Below the pieces are notes generated by a model. The model saw nothing but the letters and a program-made list of their open reading frames with translations. It did no database searches and was not told where the DNA came from. Positions 18,328 to 26,321 of a DNA stretch of 64,000 bases are shown one piece after another (positions within the stretch are counted from its first letter, which is position 1; every line of letters starts with the position of its first letter). The translations under genes and the position numbers were made by a program. This stretch comes from Methylovorus sp. MM2. Its GTDB lineage: Bacteria > Pseudomonadota > Gammaproteobacteria > Burkholderiales > Methylophilaceae. The stretch spans positions 1,553,788-1,617,787 of the forward strand of contig NZ_LXUF01000001.1 of the NCBI RefSeq assembly GCF_001648895.1, read 5' to 3'.

Positions 18328-19416
18328 ATGTCACTTACGGAATCACAAGTTCAAGCTGCGCTCTCTGAAATCAGCGACCCCAATACGGGGATCGATTTTA
18401 TTTCTGGCAAATCGGCCAAGAACATCAAAGTAAGTGGCAATGACATCTCTCTGGATATCGTATTAGGCTACCCCGCCAATAGCGTATTGAGTGAGATTAA
18501 GTCACTCGTAGAAGAAAAACTGCGTGCATTGCCAGATGTTGGCAAAGTAAGCATCAATATCGGTAGCCGCGTGGTTCCACATAGCGTTCAGCGCGGTGTG
18601 CCGTTGATACCCAACGTTAAGAACATCATCGCTGTTGCTTCTGGCAAGGGCGGCGTTGGAAAATCCACCACTGCGGTCAATCTTGCATTGGCACTTGCTG
18701 CTGAAGGCGCACAAGTTGGCATATTGGATGCTGACATATACGGCCCTTCTCAACCGCAGATGCTTGGCATTAGCGGCAGGCCAGACAGTACTGATGGAAA
18801 AAGCATCGAGCCTATGTTGAGCCATGGCATACAAGCCATGTCAATCGGGTTCTTAGTCGATACAGATACGCCAATGGTATGGCGCGGCCCGATGGTCGTG
18901 GGTGCGCTGGAGCAACTATTGCGCGATACTCGGTGGAAAGACTTGGATTACCTAGTAGTCGACCTACCACCCGGCACTGGCGATATACAACTGACCTTGT
19001 CGCAAAAAGTACCCGTCACGGGAGCAGTGATCGTTACAACGCCTCAGGACATCGCTCTATTGGATGCGCGCAAAGGGCTGAAGATGTTCGAGAAGGTCGG
19101 CATCCCGATATTGGGCATTGTAGAGAACATGAGCACACACATATGTAGCAATTGCGGCCATGAAGAGCATATATTTGGCGCAGGTGGTGCTGAGGTCATG
19201 AGTAAAGATTACAACGTCGACCTGCTTGGCTCATTACCTTTAGACATTCGCATTCGTGAACAGACAGATAACGGCAAACCTACCGTGATTGCAGAACCTG
19301 ACAGCCAGATTGCCCATACTTATAAAAAAATCGCCCGCACCATCGCAATCAAGCTATCACAACAGGCGCTTGATCACAGCAGCAAGTTCCCGAATATCGT
19401 GATTCAAAATACTTAA
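18328..19416 (+). CDS. apbC: Iron-sulfur cluster carrier ATPase ApbC/Mrp
   Basis: 362-residue Mrp/NBP35 family P-loop ATPase that binds and passes on Fe-S clusters. An N-terminal MIP18/DUF59-like domain (about 1-85: QVQAALSEISDPNTGIDF) is followed by the deviant Walker A ASGKGGVGKST, DADIYGPSQPQMLG, VVDLPPGTGDIQL, and the cluster-binding CSNC in STHICSNCGHEEHIFG. AGGAG lies nine bases before the ATG at 18328. The metG-apbC divergent pair is a common proteobacterial arrangement. Confidence 0.94.
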   Translation: MSLTESQVQAALSEISDPNTGIDFISGKSAKNIKVSGNDISLDIVLGYPANSVLSEIKSLVEEKLRALPDVGKVSINIGSRVVPHSVQRGVPLIPNVKNIIAVASGKGGVGKSTTAVNLALALAAEGAQVGILDADIYGPSQPQMLGISGRPDSTDGKSIEPMLSHGIQAMSIGFLVDTDTPMVWRGPMVVGALEQLLRDTRWKDLDYLVVDLPPGTGDIQLTLSQKVPVTGAVIVTTPQDIALLDARKGLKMFEKVGIPILGIVENMSTHICSNCGHEEHIFGAGGAEVMSKDYNVDLLGSLPLDIRIREQTDNGKPTVIAEPDSQIAHTYKKIARTIAIKLSQQALDHSSKFPNIVIQNT

Positions 19417-19420
19417 GAAT

Positions 19421-19443
19421 AGTTAGGGCACCCCGCCCTAACT
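19421..19443. terminator. 9-bp hairpin between convergent apbC and pgl
   Basis: AGTTAGGGC (19421-19429) and GCCCTAACT (19435-19443) pair perfectly around ACCCC, between two convergent stop codons. There is no U-tract on either strand. Confidence 0.55.
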
Positions 19444-19451
19444 CGCCATCA

Positions 19452-20162
19452 CTAGATCGTCACACCAAAGTAATAGACATCCACACCTGCCGCTGGTTTG
19501 ATCAATGTTGCCGGGATAGCAACCCCATTGCGCCAGTTATTAACGGCATCTTGTTTGCCAGCGCCTGTGACCAAAAAGATCACTCCGTAAGTATCACTTA
19601 AACGATTCTGGCTAATGGTGATACGCTCAGGCGGAGGCTTGGGCGCGTCGAACACAGGCACCGCATCCGCACTATTATCAACAGCTTGGTCAGGGAATAA
19701 ACTTGCGGTATGCCCATCTTCCCCAAGCCCTAACAAGACCAGATCGAACGTACGCACCCCTTTTAATGTCTCAGCATAAGCTTTAGCGCCAGCGAGATTA
19801 CCGAGCTCAGCAGGAATATCGTGTATTTGGCTAGCAGGGATTGCTACATGATTTAGCCATGCCTGACGCGCCATTAAACTATTTCGTTCCTTGTGGTCTA
19901 CAGGGAGACAGCGATCATCATTGTGGTAGATATGCCAATTTGCCCAGTCTGCTTGCTGTTTGCTTAATAGCTCATACACATTCTTAGGCGTGCTGCCGCC
20001 AGCAAGCACGATGAGAAAACTACCATGTTTCGCGATAGCTTCTTTGGCCGCAGCTAAAATACGCGCTACCGCAGCCTCATTGATCGCCGTTTGTGATTCA
20101 AAAGCATGCCAGCGACTTTGTTGACCATTTACCACTAAAGTTTCGTTGAAGTTTTGCGTCAT
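19452..20162 (-). CDS. pgl: 6-phosphogluconolactonase
   Basis: 236-residue cytoplasmic enzyme hydrolysing 6-phosphogluconolactone to 6-phosphogluconate. NagB/DevB-type fold with FLIVLAGGSTPKNVYELL near residue 45, IYHNDDRCLPVDHKERNS, and LVLLGLGEDGHTASLFPDQ carrying the family's GEDGHTAS catalytic-site motif. The start at 20162 has AAAGGTAG upstream. It is divergent from gnd-zwf, so all three oxidative steps from glucose-6-phosphate to ribulose-5-phosphate lie together. In methylotrophs with the RuMP cycle these steps oxidise formaldehyde carbon to CO2. Confidence 0.93.
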   Translation of the reverse strand: MTQNFNETLVVNGQQSRWHAFESQTAINEAAVARILAAAKEAIAKHGSFLIVLAGGSTPKNVYELLSKQQADWANWHIYHNDDRCLPVDHKERNSLMARQAWLNHVAIPASQIHDIPAELGNLAGAKAYAETLKGVRTFDLVLLGLGEDGHTASLFPDQAVDNSADAVPVFDAPKPPPERITISQNRLSDTYGVIFLVTGAGKQDAVNNWRNGVAIPATLIKPAAGVDVYYFGVTI

Positions 20163-20270
20163 GTTTCTACCTTTGTTATACAATCTTGAATGCATCTGCT
20201 GCTGAGCAGTTAAATATTAATTCATCTTAACAAGAGATGATGACACATCATCCCCATCAAGGAAAATCAA

Positions 20271-21179
20271 ATGAAACTTGCTATGCTAGGTTTAGGCAAA
20301 ATGGGCGGCAACATGACACGCCGTTTACTCAAAGGTGGTATCGAGGTTGTAGGCTATGACCGCAGCGAAAATACTGTCAATCAATTAGCCATCGAAAATG
20401 GCATGATTCCGGCAAAATCAGTAGAAGATGCAATCGGGAAACTTTCCGGCCAAAAGATCGTTTGGCTGATGTTGCCAAGTGGCGACCCGACAGAAGAACA
20501 AATCAAAGCGTTGATCCCTTTGCTAAACAAAGGCGACATCATCATCGATGGTGGTAATTCAAACTATAAACACAGCCAACGCCGTGGCGTATGGTTGGCA
20601 GAACATGGCATCGGCTTTATGGACTGTGGCACTTCAGGTGGTATCTGGGGTCTTGAGAATGGCTACTGCCTGATGGTGGGCGCTACTCAAGAAGTCGCCT
20701 CTGTCATTATCCCTATCCTTAAAGTACTGGCTCCGGCAGAAGATCGCGGTTGGGCACACGTTGGCCCAGTGGGTTCAGGCCACTTCACCAAGATGATCCA
20801 TAACGGTATTGAATACGGCATGATGCAAGCCTTCGCTGAAGGTCTGGACCTGCTCAAAGGTAAAGAAGACTTCCATCTAGACTTGGCACAAATCACAGAA
20901 CTATGGCGTCATAGCTCAGTGGTACGTAGCTGGTTGTTAGACCTCACCGCTGAAGCACTCAAGCACGACCAAGAGCTAAAAGATGTGGCTCCATATGTAG
21001 CTGACTCTGGTGAAGGCCGTTGGACAGTGGTCGAAGCCGTTGAGCAAGGTGTTGCTGCGCCAGTATTGACTGTTGCATTGCAGATGCGTTTTGCCAGCCA
21101 GGATGATGATGGCTATTCATACAAACTGCTTTCCATGATGCGTAATGCTTTCGGTGGACACACAGTTAAAACGAAATAA
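20271..21179 (+). CDS. gnd: 6-phosphogluconate dehydrogenase (decarboxylating), short form
   Basis: 302-residue enzyme making ribulose-5-phosphate, CO2 and NAD(P)H. N-terminal Rossmann motif MLGLGKMGGNMTRRLL, then LMLPSGDPTEEQIKALIPLL, DGGNSNYKHSQRRGVWL, DCGTSGGIWGLENGYCLMVG, the catalytic GSGHFTKMIHNGIEYGMMQA with its Lys, and a short C-terminal domain. Length and sequence fit the ~300-residue class, often NAD+-preferring, rather than the 470-residue E. coli Gnd. Asp after the second strand (GYDRS) also favours NAD+. Probably one transcript with zwf 37 bases downstream. Confidence 0.94.
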   Translation: MKLAMLGLGKMGGNMTRRLLKGGIEVVGYDRSENTVNQLAIENGMIPAKSVEDAIGKLSGQKIVWLMLPSGDPTEEQIKALIPLLNKGDIIIDGGNSNYKHSQRRGVWLAEHGIGFMDCGTSGGIWGLENGYCLMVGATQEVASVIIPILKVLAPAEDRGWAHVGPVGSGHFTKMIHNGIEYGMMQAFAEGLDLLKGKEDFHLDLAQITELWRHSSVVRSWLLDLTAEALKHDQELKDVAPYVADSGEGRWTVVEAVEQGVAAPVLTVALQMRFASQDDDGYSYKLLSMMRNAFGGHTVKTK

Positions 21180-21216
21180 GTCACAGGCAATAATATTTAC
21201 ATCTAAGAGATAAATC

Positions 21217-22695
21217 ATGAAAGTCATAGACCCTTGTACTCTGGTGCTTTTCGGTGCCAGCGGAAACTTGTCCCGCATCAAACTCATGCCGGGCCTTTTC
21301 AGACTAGACCAGGCTGGAAGACTGCCGGAAAAGATGGCGATTCTGTCAGTCGGTCGTGGACAAGTCTCACGCGAAGACTGGCTAAAAGACATCAAAGGCA
21401 TGCTGGATGCCAAGTTTCCCAAGGGATATGACCAGAATGTATTCAACCGTTTTATAGAGCGTAATCATTACCATGCAAACCCGCCAGAAGATGCAAATGC
21501 TTTTCAGCGATTAAAAGAGACATTGGCTGATGAAAAGGTATTTCCGCAGAATCTGGCCTACTTCTTATCTGTACGCCCTTCAGACTTTGCAGATGTAGTC
21601 GATAAGCTTGCTGCCGTTGGTTTAACTAAAGAAGACAAATACTGGCGCCGCGTGGTGATCGAGAAACCATTTGGTACAGACTTGGCTTCTGCAAAAGAAC
21701 TACAAGCATCGATCAGCAAGCACCTGAAAGAAAGTCAGATCTACCGTATTGACCATTACCTTGGTAAATCTGCACTGATGAATATCATGCTGCAACGCTT
21801 TACCAATGCCGTGCTTGACCCGATCTGGAACAATCAATACATCGACCATGTACAGATCACTAACACTGAGATGCTAGGTGTTGGCGAACGTACCCAGTTC
21901 TATGATGCTACTGGCGCGCTACGCGATATGATACAAAGCCATATCCTACAAACAATGGCGCTGACTGCGATGGAAATGCCAAAGGAACTGACACCGGATG
22001 CAATCCGTGCAGAAAAGATCAAAGTACTGGAAGCCATCCGCCCTATTCCTGTGAATGAGATCGATCAGTATGCTTTCCGTGCACAATACGCTGCCGGCGA
22101 GATCAAAGGCGAAAAAGTACCGGGTTACCTTGAAGAGCTGGGCGATAATTCAAGCGTTGTTGAGACTTACGCTGCATTAAAACTGTTTATCGACAACCCT
22201 CGTTGGAAGGGCGTGCCGTTCTATATACGCACTGCCAAACGTTTACATGAGGCCGATACAAGAATCTCGATCCGCTTTAAAAAAGCACCATTGCAGATTG
22301 GCGACGGACAAGATCAGAACTGGCTAATGCTAGGCATTCAGCCACGTGAATGTATCAAGTTGGAAATCCAATCCAAGATTCCGGGATTAGATATCAAGAC
22401 TCGTACGATTCAGTTAGATGCAGCTAATCGTCAAGATGGCGATGAAAGTATCGATGCATACGAAGCGTTATTGCTGAACTTGATGGAAGGTGACAATTCA
22501 CTTTACCTCCACATCAATGAAGTTGAAGCGCAATGGCGCCTAGTTGACCCTGTGATCGAGACTTGGGCTAAAAATCGCAAGCCGGTGCACCAATACCCTG
22601 CTGGTAGCACCGATCCTGAAGCGTCAAAAGTCATCTTTGAACACGAAGACCAGTTCTGGCGCTATTCAATCGAGCTTGGCGGCGACGAAAAATAA
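21217..22695 (+). CDS. zwf: Glucose-6-phosphate 1-dehydrogenase
   Basis: 492-residue oxidoreductase converting glucose-6-phosphate to 6-phosphogluconolactone. Nucleotide-binding loop LFGASGNLSRIKLMPGLFRL (most homologues have GASGDLA), VVIEKPFGTDLASAKEL, the substrate/catalytic motif IYRIDHYLGK, and conserved GVPFYIRTAKRL and SLYLHINEVEAQWRLVDP. Supplies NAD(P)H and feeds the cyclic RuMP oxidation route together with the adjacent gnd and divergent pgl. Confidence 0.95.
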   Translation: MKVIDPCTLVLFGASGNLSRIKLMPGLFRLDQAGRLPEKMAILSVGRGQVSREDWLKDIKGMLDAKFPKGYDQNVFNRFIERNHYHANPPEDANAFQRLKETLADEKVFPQNLAYFLSVRPSDFADVVDKLAAVGLTKEDKYWRRVVIEKPFGTDLASAKELQASISKHLKESQIYRIDHYLGKSALMNIMLQRFTNAVLDPIWNNQYIDHVQITNTEMLGVGERTQFYDATGALRDMIQSHILQTMALTAMEMPKELTPDAIRAEKIKVLEAIRPIPVNEIDQYAFRAQYAAGEIKGEKVPGYLEELGDNSSVVETYAALKLFIDNPRWKGVPFYIRTAKRLHEADTRISIRFKKAPLQIGDGQDQNWLMLGIQPRECIKLEIQSKIPGLDIKTRTIQLDAANRQDGDESIDAYEALLLNLMEGDNSLYLHINEVEAQWRLVDPVIETWAKNRKPVHQYPAGSTDPEASKVIFEHEDQFWRYSIELGGDEK

Positions 22696-22716
22696 TCATC
22701 AACTTGTACTGATTGG

Positions 22717-22740
22717 AGCGGGGTGAAAACTCCGCTTTTG
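22717..22740 (+). terminator. Hairpin with GAAA tetraloop after zwf
   Basis: AGCGGGGT (22717-22724) pairs with ACTCCGCT (22729-22736, one G-U) around a GAAA tetraloop and is followed by TTTG. It lies between zwf and dcd; the short U-run suggests partial readthrough is possible. Confidence 0.5.
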
Positions 22741-22761
22741 TCTTAGAAAAAAGAGAAGAAT

Positions 22762-23328
22762 ATGAGCATTAAATCCGATAAGTGGATACGCCGCATGGCT
22801 GAGCAAACAGGCATGATCGAACCATTTGAACCGACATTGATCCGTGAAGCAAATGGTGAAAAGATCGTATCCTATGGTACATCAAGCTACGGTTACGATA
22901 TTCGCTGCGCGAATGAATTCAAGGTATTTACCAACATCAATAGCACGATTGTTGACCCTAAGAATTTCGACCCCAACTCTTTTGTTGAATTCAATGGCGA
23001 TTCCTGCATCATTCCCCCAAACTCTTTTGCTTTGGCTCGCACGGTGGAATATTTCCGCATTCCGCGTAGTGTATTGACCGTGTGTTTAGGTAAATCAACG
23101 TATGCACGCTGTGGCATCATCGTGAACGTCACCCCATTTGAACCAGAATGGGAAGGCTACGTCACACTTGAATTTAGCAACACCACTCCCCTGCCAGCCA
23201 AGATATATGCCGGTGAAGGCTGCGCGCAGGTACTATTCTTTGAGTCAGACGAAATATGTGAAACCTCATACAAAGATCGCGGTGGTAAATACCAAGGTCA
23301 AGTCGGCGTCACGCTACCAAAGATCTAA
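22762..23328 (+). CDS. dcd: dCTP deaminase
   Basis: 188-residue trimeric enzyme that deaminates dCTP to dUTP, the main route to dUMP for thymidylate synthesis. Conserved [50 protein letters not shown] and [20 protein letters not shown] with the catalytic Glu, then [13 protein letters not shown]. Length equals the family standard. Ribosome binding site AAGAGAAG. ThyA, which uses the downstream product, is encoded at 33940. Confidence 0.96.
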   Translation: MSIKSDKWIRRMAEQTGMIEPFEPTLIREANGEKIVSYGTSSYGYDIRCANEFKVFTNINSTIVDPKNFDPNSFVEFNGDSCIIPPNSFALARTVEYFRIPRSVLTVCLGKSTYARCGIIVNVTPFEPEWEGYVTLEFSNTTPLPAKIYAGEGCAQVLFFESDEICETSYKDRGGKYQGQVGVTLPKI

Positions 23329-23350
23329 GCGATTATCTAAATGACGGGAT

Positions 23351-23399
23351 GATGTTGCGCATCAAAATCCAGTGTTCTGGCATGCCGATTTTCAACATC
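23351..23399. other. Long imperfect hairpin downstream of dcd
   Basis: GATGTTG/CAACATC (23351-23357, 23393-23399) and AAAATC/GATTTT (23364-23369, 23387-23392) can pair in register. An inner CCAG-tgtt-CTGG hairpin (23369-23380) shares one base. It could be the dcd transcript end or a structured leader, and lies upstream of the promoter at 23471-23498, so it is not obviously part of the decarboxylase mRNA. Confidence 0.35.
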
Positions 23400-23457
23400 A
23401 CCTTGCGGCTTTTTATCGCTGATAAACCGTCTTCATGAAATTTACATTAAGTTGTTG

Positions 23458-23498
23458 TAGCACAAACAAATTGTGCTATATTTCGCCCCTTTTATAAT
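23458..23498 (+). promoter_or_regulatory. Promoter with overlapping operator-like inverted repeat before the decarboxylase gene
   Basis: A perfect TATAAT at 23493-23498 has TTGTGC at 23471-23476 as a weak -35 with a 16-base spacer. TAGCACAA (23458-23465) and TTGTGCTA (23471-23478) form an 8-bp inverted repeat with a 5-base gap whose right arm covers the -35 box, a layout that suggests a repressor site. Followed by a consensus AGGAGG at 23513-23518. Confidence 0.55.
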
Positions 23499-23523
23499 TT
23501 TAGGCAGCCTGTAGGAGGCCTCT

Positions 23524-25764
23524 ATGAAATTCAGATTTCCCGTTGTCATCATTGATGAAGATTTCCGTTCCGAGAACTCCTCTGGTCTAGGCATTCGTGT
23601 ATTAGCCAAAGCGATCGAAGATGAAGGAGTTGAAGTGCTAGGTGTCACCAGTTATGGTGATCTCACTTCGTTCGCGCAGCAGCAAAGCCGTGCATCGGCA
23701 TTCATCCTATCGATTGACGATGAAGAGTTCATCGAGGAAAAACCTGAAGCCCTGTTAAACCTGCGTAAATTCGTGGACGAGATTCGCTATCGCAATGAGG
23801 AGATCCCGATTTTCCTGCATGGTGAAACACGCACTTCTCGCCATATCCCGAATGAGATTCTGCGCGAGCTGAATGGTTTTATCCATATGTATGAGGATAC
23901 GCCAGAATTCGTCGCCCGTTATATTTTGCGCGAAGCCCGTACCTATCTGGATAGTCTGCCACCTCCGTTCTTCCGTGCGCTGGTACATTATGCCGAAGAA
24001 GGCTCTTATTCATGGCACTGTCCTGGTCACTCAGGTGGCGTGGCATTTCTTAAATCACCGGTCGGTCAGATGTTCCATCAGTTCTTTGGTGAGAATATGC
24101 TGCGTGCCGATGTCTGTAATGCCGTAGATGAACTTGGGCAACTACTGGACCATACAGGCCCTGTCGCCGCATCAGAGCGCAATGCCGCCCGTATTTACAA
24201 TTGCGACCATTTGTATTTCGTGACCAATGGCACATCCACATCCAACAAGATCGTCTGGAACTCTACCGTAGCACCAGGCGATATCGTCGTGGTTGATCGT
24301 AATTGCCACAAATCTGTGCTGCACTCGATCATCATGACGGGAGCAATCCCTGTTTTTCTGATGCCAACGCGTAATCACTTTGGCATCATCGGGCCTATTC
24401 CTAAAGAAGAATTCGCTTGGGAGAACATCCAGAAAAAGATCGCACGCAACCCGTTTGCCTCAGACAAGAATGCAAAGCCACGCGTATTGACGATCACGCA
24501 ATCAACCTACGATGGCGTGCTATACAACGTGGAAGAAATCAAAGAGATGCTGGATGGCAAGATCGATACCTTGCATTTCGATGAAGCCTGGCTGCCACAT
24601 GCGACCTTCCATGATTTCTATGGCGACTACCATGCCATCGGCGCAGATCGCCCGCGCTGCAAAGAATCCATGGTGTTCTCGACACAATCCACACATAAAT
24701 TGCTTGCTGGCTTGAGCCAAGCTTCGCAGATTCTCGTGCAGGATGCCGAAAATAATAATCTCGACCGTGATGTATTCAATGAAGCCTATTTGATGCATAC
24801 ATCAACCAGCCCGCAATACTCCATCATCGCCAGTTGCGATGTAGCAGCCGCTATGATGGAAGCGCCAGGTGGTACCGCACTGGTGGAAGAATCCATTATG
24901 GAAGCACTCGATTTCCGCCGTGCCATGCGCAAGGTAGACGAAGAATGGGGCGCCGATTGGTGGTTCAAAGTCTGGGGGCCAGATGACCTGACAGAAGAAG
25001 GCATAGAAGAACGCTCATCGTGGATGCTGAAGGCTGGTGAAGATTGGCACGGCTTCGGTAATCTGGCTGAAGGCTTCAATATGCTAGACCCGATCAAGGC
25101 CACCATTATTACCCCAGGGCTTGATATTCATGGCGAGTTCTCTGATGAGTTCGGCATACCCGCCGCCATTGTGACCAAATATCTGGCTGAGCATGGTGTT
25201 ATCGTCGAAAAGACCGGGCTTTATTCGTTCTTCATCATGTTCACCATCGGCATCACTAAAGGCCGTTGGAACACGATGGTCGCCGCCTTGCAGCAGTTCA
25301 AGGACGATTACGACAAGAACCAGCCTTTATGGAAAGTTTTGCCAGAATTTGTCGTCAAACATCCACGCTATGAGCGCATGGGTCTGCAAGAACTTTGCAA
25401 GCAAATCCACAGCATTTACAAAGCCAATGATGTCGCACGCCTGACGACTGAGATGTATCTTTCCGACATGATCCCTGCGATGAAGCCTACAGATGCGTTT
25501 GCGCGCATGGCGCATCGCAAGATCGACCGCGTACTGATCGATGAGCTTGAAGGTCGTGTAACCGCTGTATTGCTTACCCCTTACCCGCCCGGCATTCCCT
25601 TATTGATTCCAGGCGAGCAATTCAACTCGATCATCGTGACTTATCTTAAATTCGCACGCGAGTTCAATGAGAAATTCCCGGGATTTGAAACAGATATCCA
25701 CGGCTTGGTTAAACAGGTTGTCGATGGAAAATCACATTATTACGTCGATTGTGTAGCGGAATAA
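23524..25764 (+). CDS. Orn/Lys/Arg decarboxylase, PLP-dependent (large fold-type I form)
   Basis: 746-residue PLP enzyme that decarboxylates a basic amino acid to a polyamine precursor. An N-terminal CheY-like 'wing' domain (about 1-130) is followed by the aminotransferase-like core starting YSWHCPGHSGGVAFLKSPVG, NGTSTSNKIVWNS, and the PLP-binding Lys in TQSTHKLLAGLSQASQ; the C-terminal domain ends in YYVDCVAE. Size and NHFGIIGPIP resemble biodegradative arginine decarboxylase AdiA, but lysine or ornithine cannot be excluded. A strong ribosome binding site and its own promoter suggest a separate, regulated unit. No antiporter gene is adjacent, which argues against a simple acid-resistance pair. 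Confidence 0.9.
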   Translation: MKFRFPVVIIDEDFRSENSSGLGIRVLAKAIEDEGVEVLGVTSYGDLTSFAQQQSRASAFILSIDDEEFIEEKPEALLNLRKFVDEIRYRNEEIPIFLHGETRTSRHIPNEILRELNGFIHMYEDTPEFVARYILREARTYLDSLPPPFFRALVHYAEEGSYSWHCPGHSGGVAFLKSPVGQMFHQFFGENMLRADVCNAVDELGQLLDHTGPVAASERNAARIYNCDHLYFVTNGTSTSNKIVWNSTVAPGDIVVVDRNCHKSVLHSIIMTGAIPVFLMPTRNHFGIIGPIPKEEFAWENIQKKIARNPFASDKNAKPRVLTITQSTYDGVLYNVEEIKEMLDGKIDTLHFDEAWLPHATFHDFYGDYHAIGADRPRCKESMVFSTQSTHKLLAGLSQASQILVQDAENNNLDRDVFNEAYLMHTSTSPQYSIIASCDVAAAMMEAPGGTALVEESIMEALDFRRAMRKVDEEWGADWWFKVWGPDDLTEEGIEERSSWMLKAGEDWHGFGNLAEGFNMLDPIKATIITPGLDIHGEFSDEFGIPAAIVTKYLAEHGVIVEKTGLYSFFIMFTIGITKGRWNTMVAALQQFKDDYDKNQPLWKVLPEFVVKHPRYERMGLQELCKQIHSIYKANDVARLTTEMYLSDMIPAMKPTDAFARMAHRKIDRVLIDELEGRVTAVLLTPYPPGIPLLIPGEQFNSIIVTYLKFAREFNEKFPGFETDIHGLVKQVVDGKSHYYVDCVAE

Positions 25765-25781
25765 TTTGTCTGACTGTACGG

Positions 25782-26273
25782 TTAATTAGTTGTAATTCTT
25801 TGGTAATTCACATACGAGAACTTTAAACCGTTCTCGCTTGTATGCGATTCACGAGATACTTCCTGCCAGTCAGCTAAATCAAAGGCTGGTAGGAAGACAT
25901 CACCATCGAACGTTGCATCGATCTCTGTAAGATATAGCTTATCGGCTAAACCCAAGCCGTCCTTGAAGAGCTCTGCCCCACCGATCAGAAATACCTCATC
26001 GTCGTTTATCGACTGATCAATGGCACTTTGCAGGGAATCTGCAATCAAAGCACCAGCGACCTTATATTCAGGATTTCGTGTAACGATGACGGTGGTGCGG
26101 CCAGGCAAGAGGCGATTCAGCGAATCATAGGTTTTTCTACCCATGATAATATGGTGTCCCATGGTTAATGCGCGAAAGCGTTTTAAGTCTTCCGGCAAAT
26201 GCCATGGCAACGTATTATTTGCACCGATGACCCGATTGTGGGCGATAGCAACGATTAATGAAAGTGAAGACAT
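25782..26273 (-). CDS. folA: Dihydrofolate reductase
   Basis: 163-residue enzyme reducing dihydrofolate with NADPH, needed to recycle folate after ThyA. Conserved SLIVAIAHNRVIGANNTLPW, HLPEDLKRFRALTMGHHIIM, GRKTYDSLNRLLPGRTTVIV and EVFLIGGAELFKDGL; the Asp/Glu of the active site is the Glu in LPEDLKRF. Two ATGs (26279 and 26273) are possible. I choose 26273 because a TATAAT (26286-26281) ends seven bases before it, which would give a leaderless mRNA starting at or near that ATG; no ribosome binding site is seen. Divergent from qseE. Confidence 0.93.
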   Translation of the reverse strand: MSSLSLIVAIAHNRVIGANNTLPWHLPEDLKRFRALTMGHHIIMGRKTYDSLNRLLPGRTTVIVTRNPEYKVAGALIADSLQSAIDQSINDDEVFLIGGAELFKDGLGLADKLYLTEIDATFDGDVFLPAFDLADWQEVSRESHTSENGLKFSYVNYQRITTN

Positions 26274-26321
26274 AGCCATTATTATACTTGGCTAAAATCA
26301 TTATTGGCTAAAGGTTAAAGC

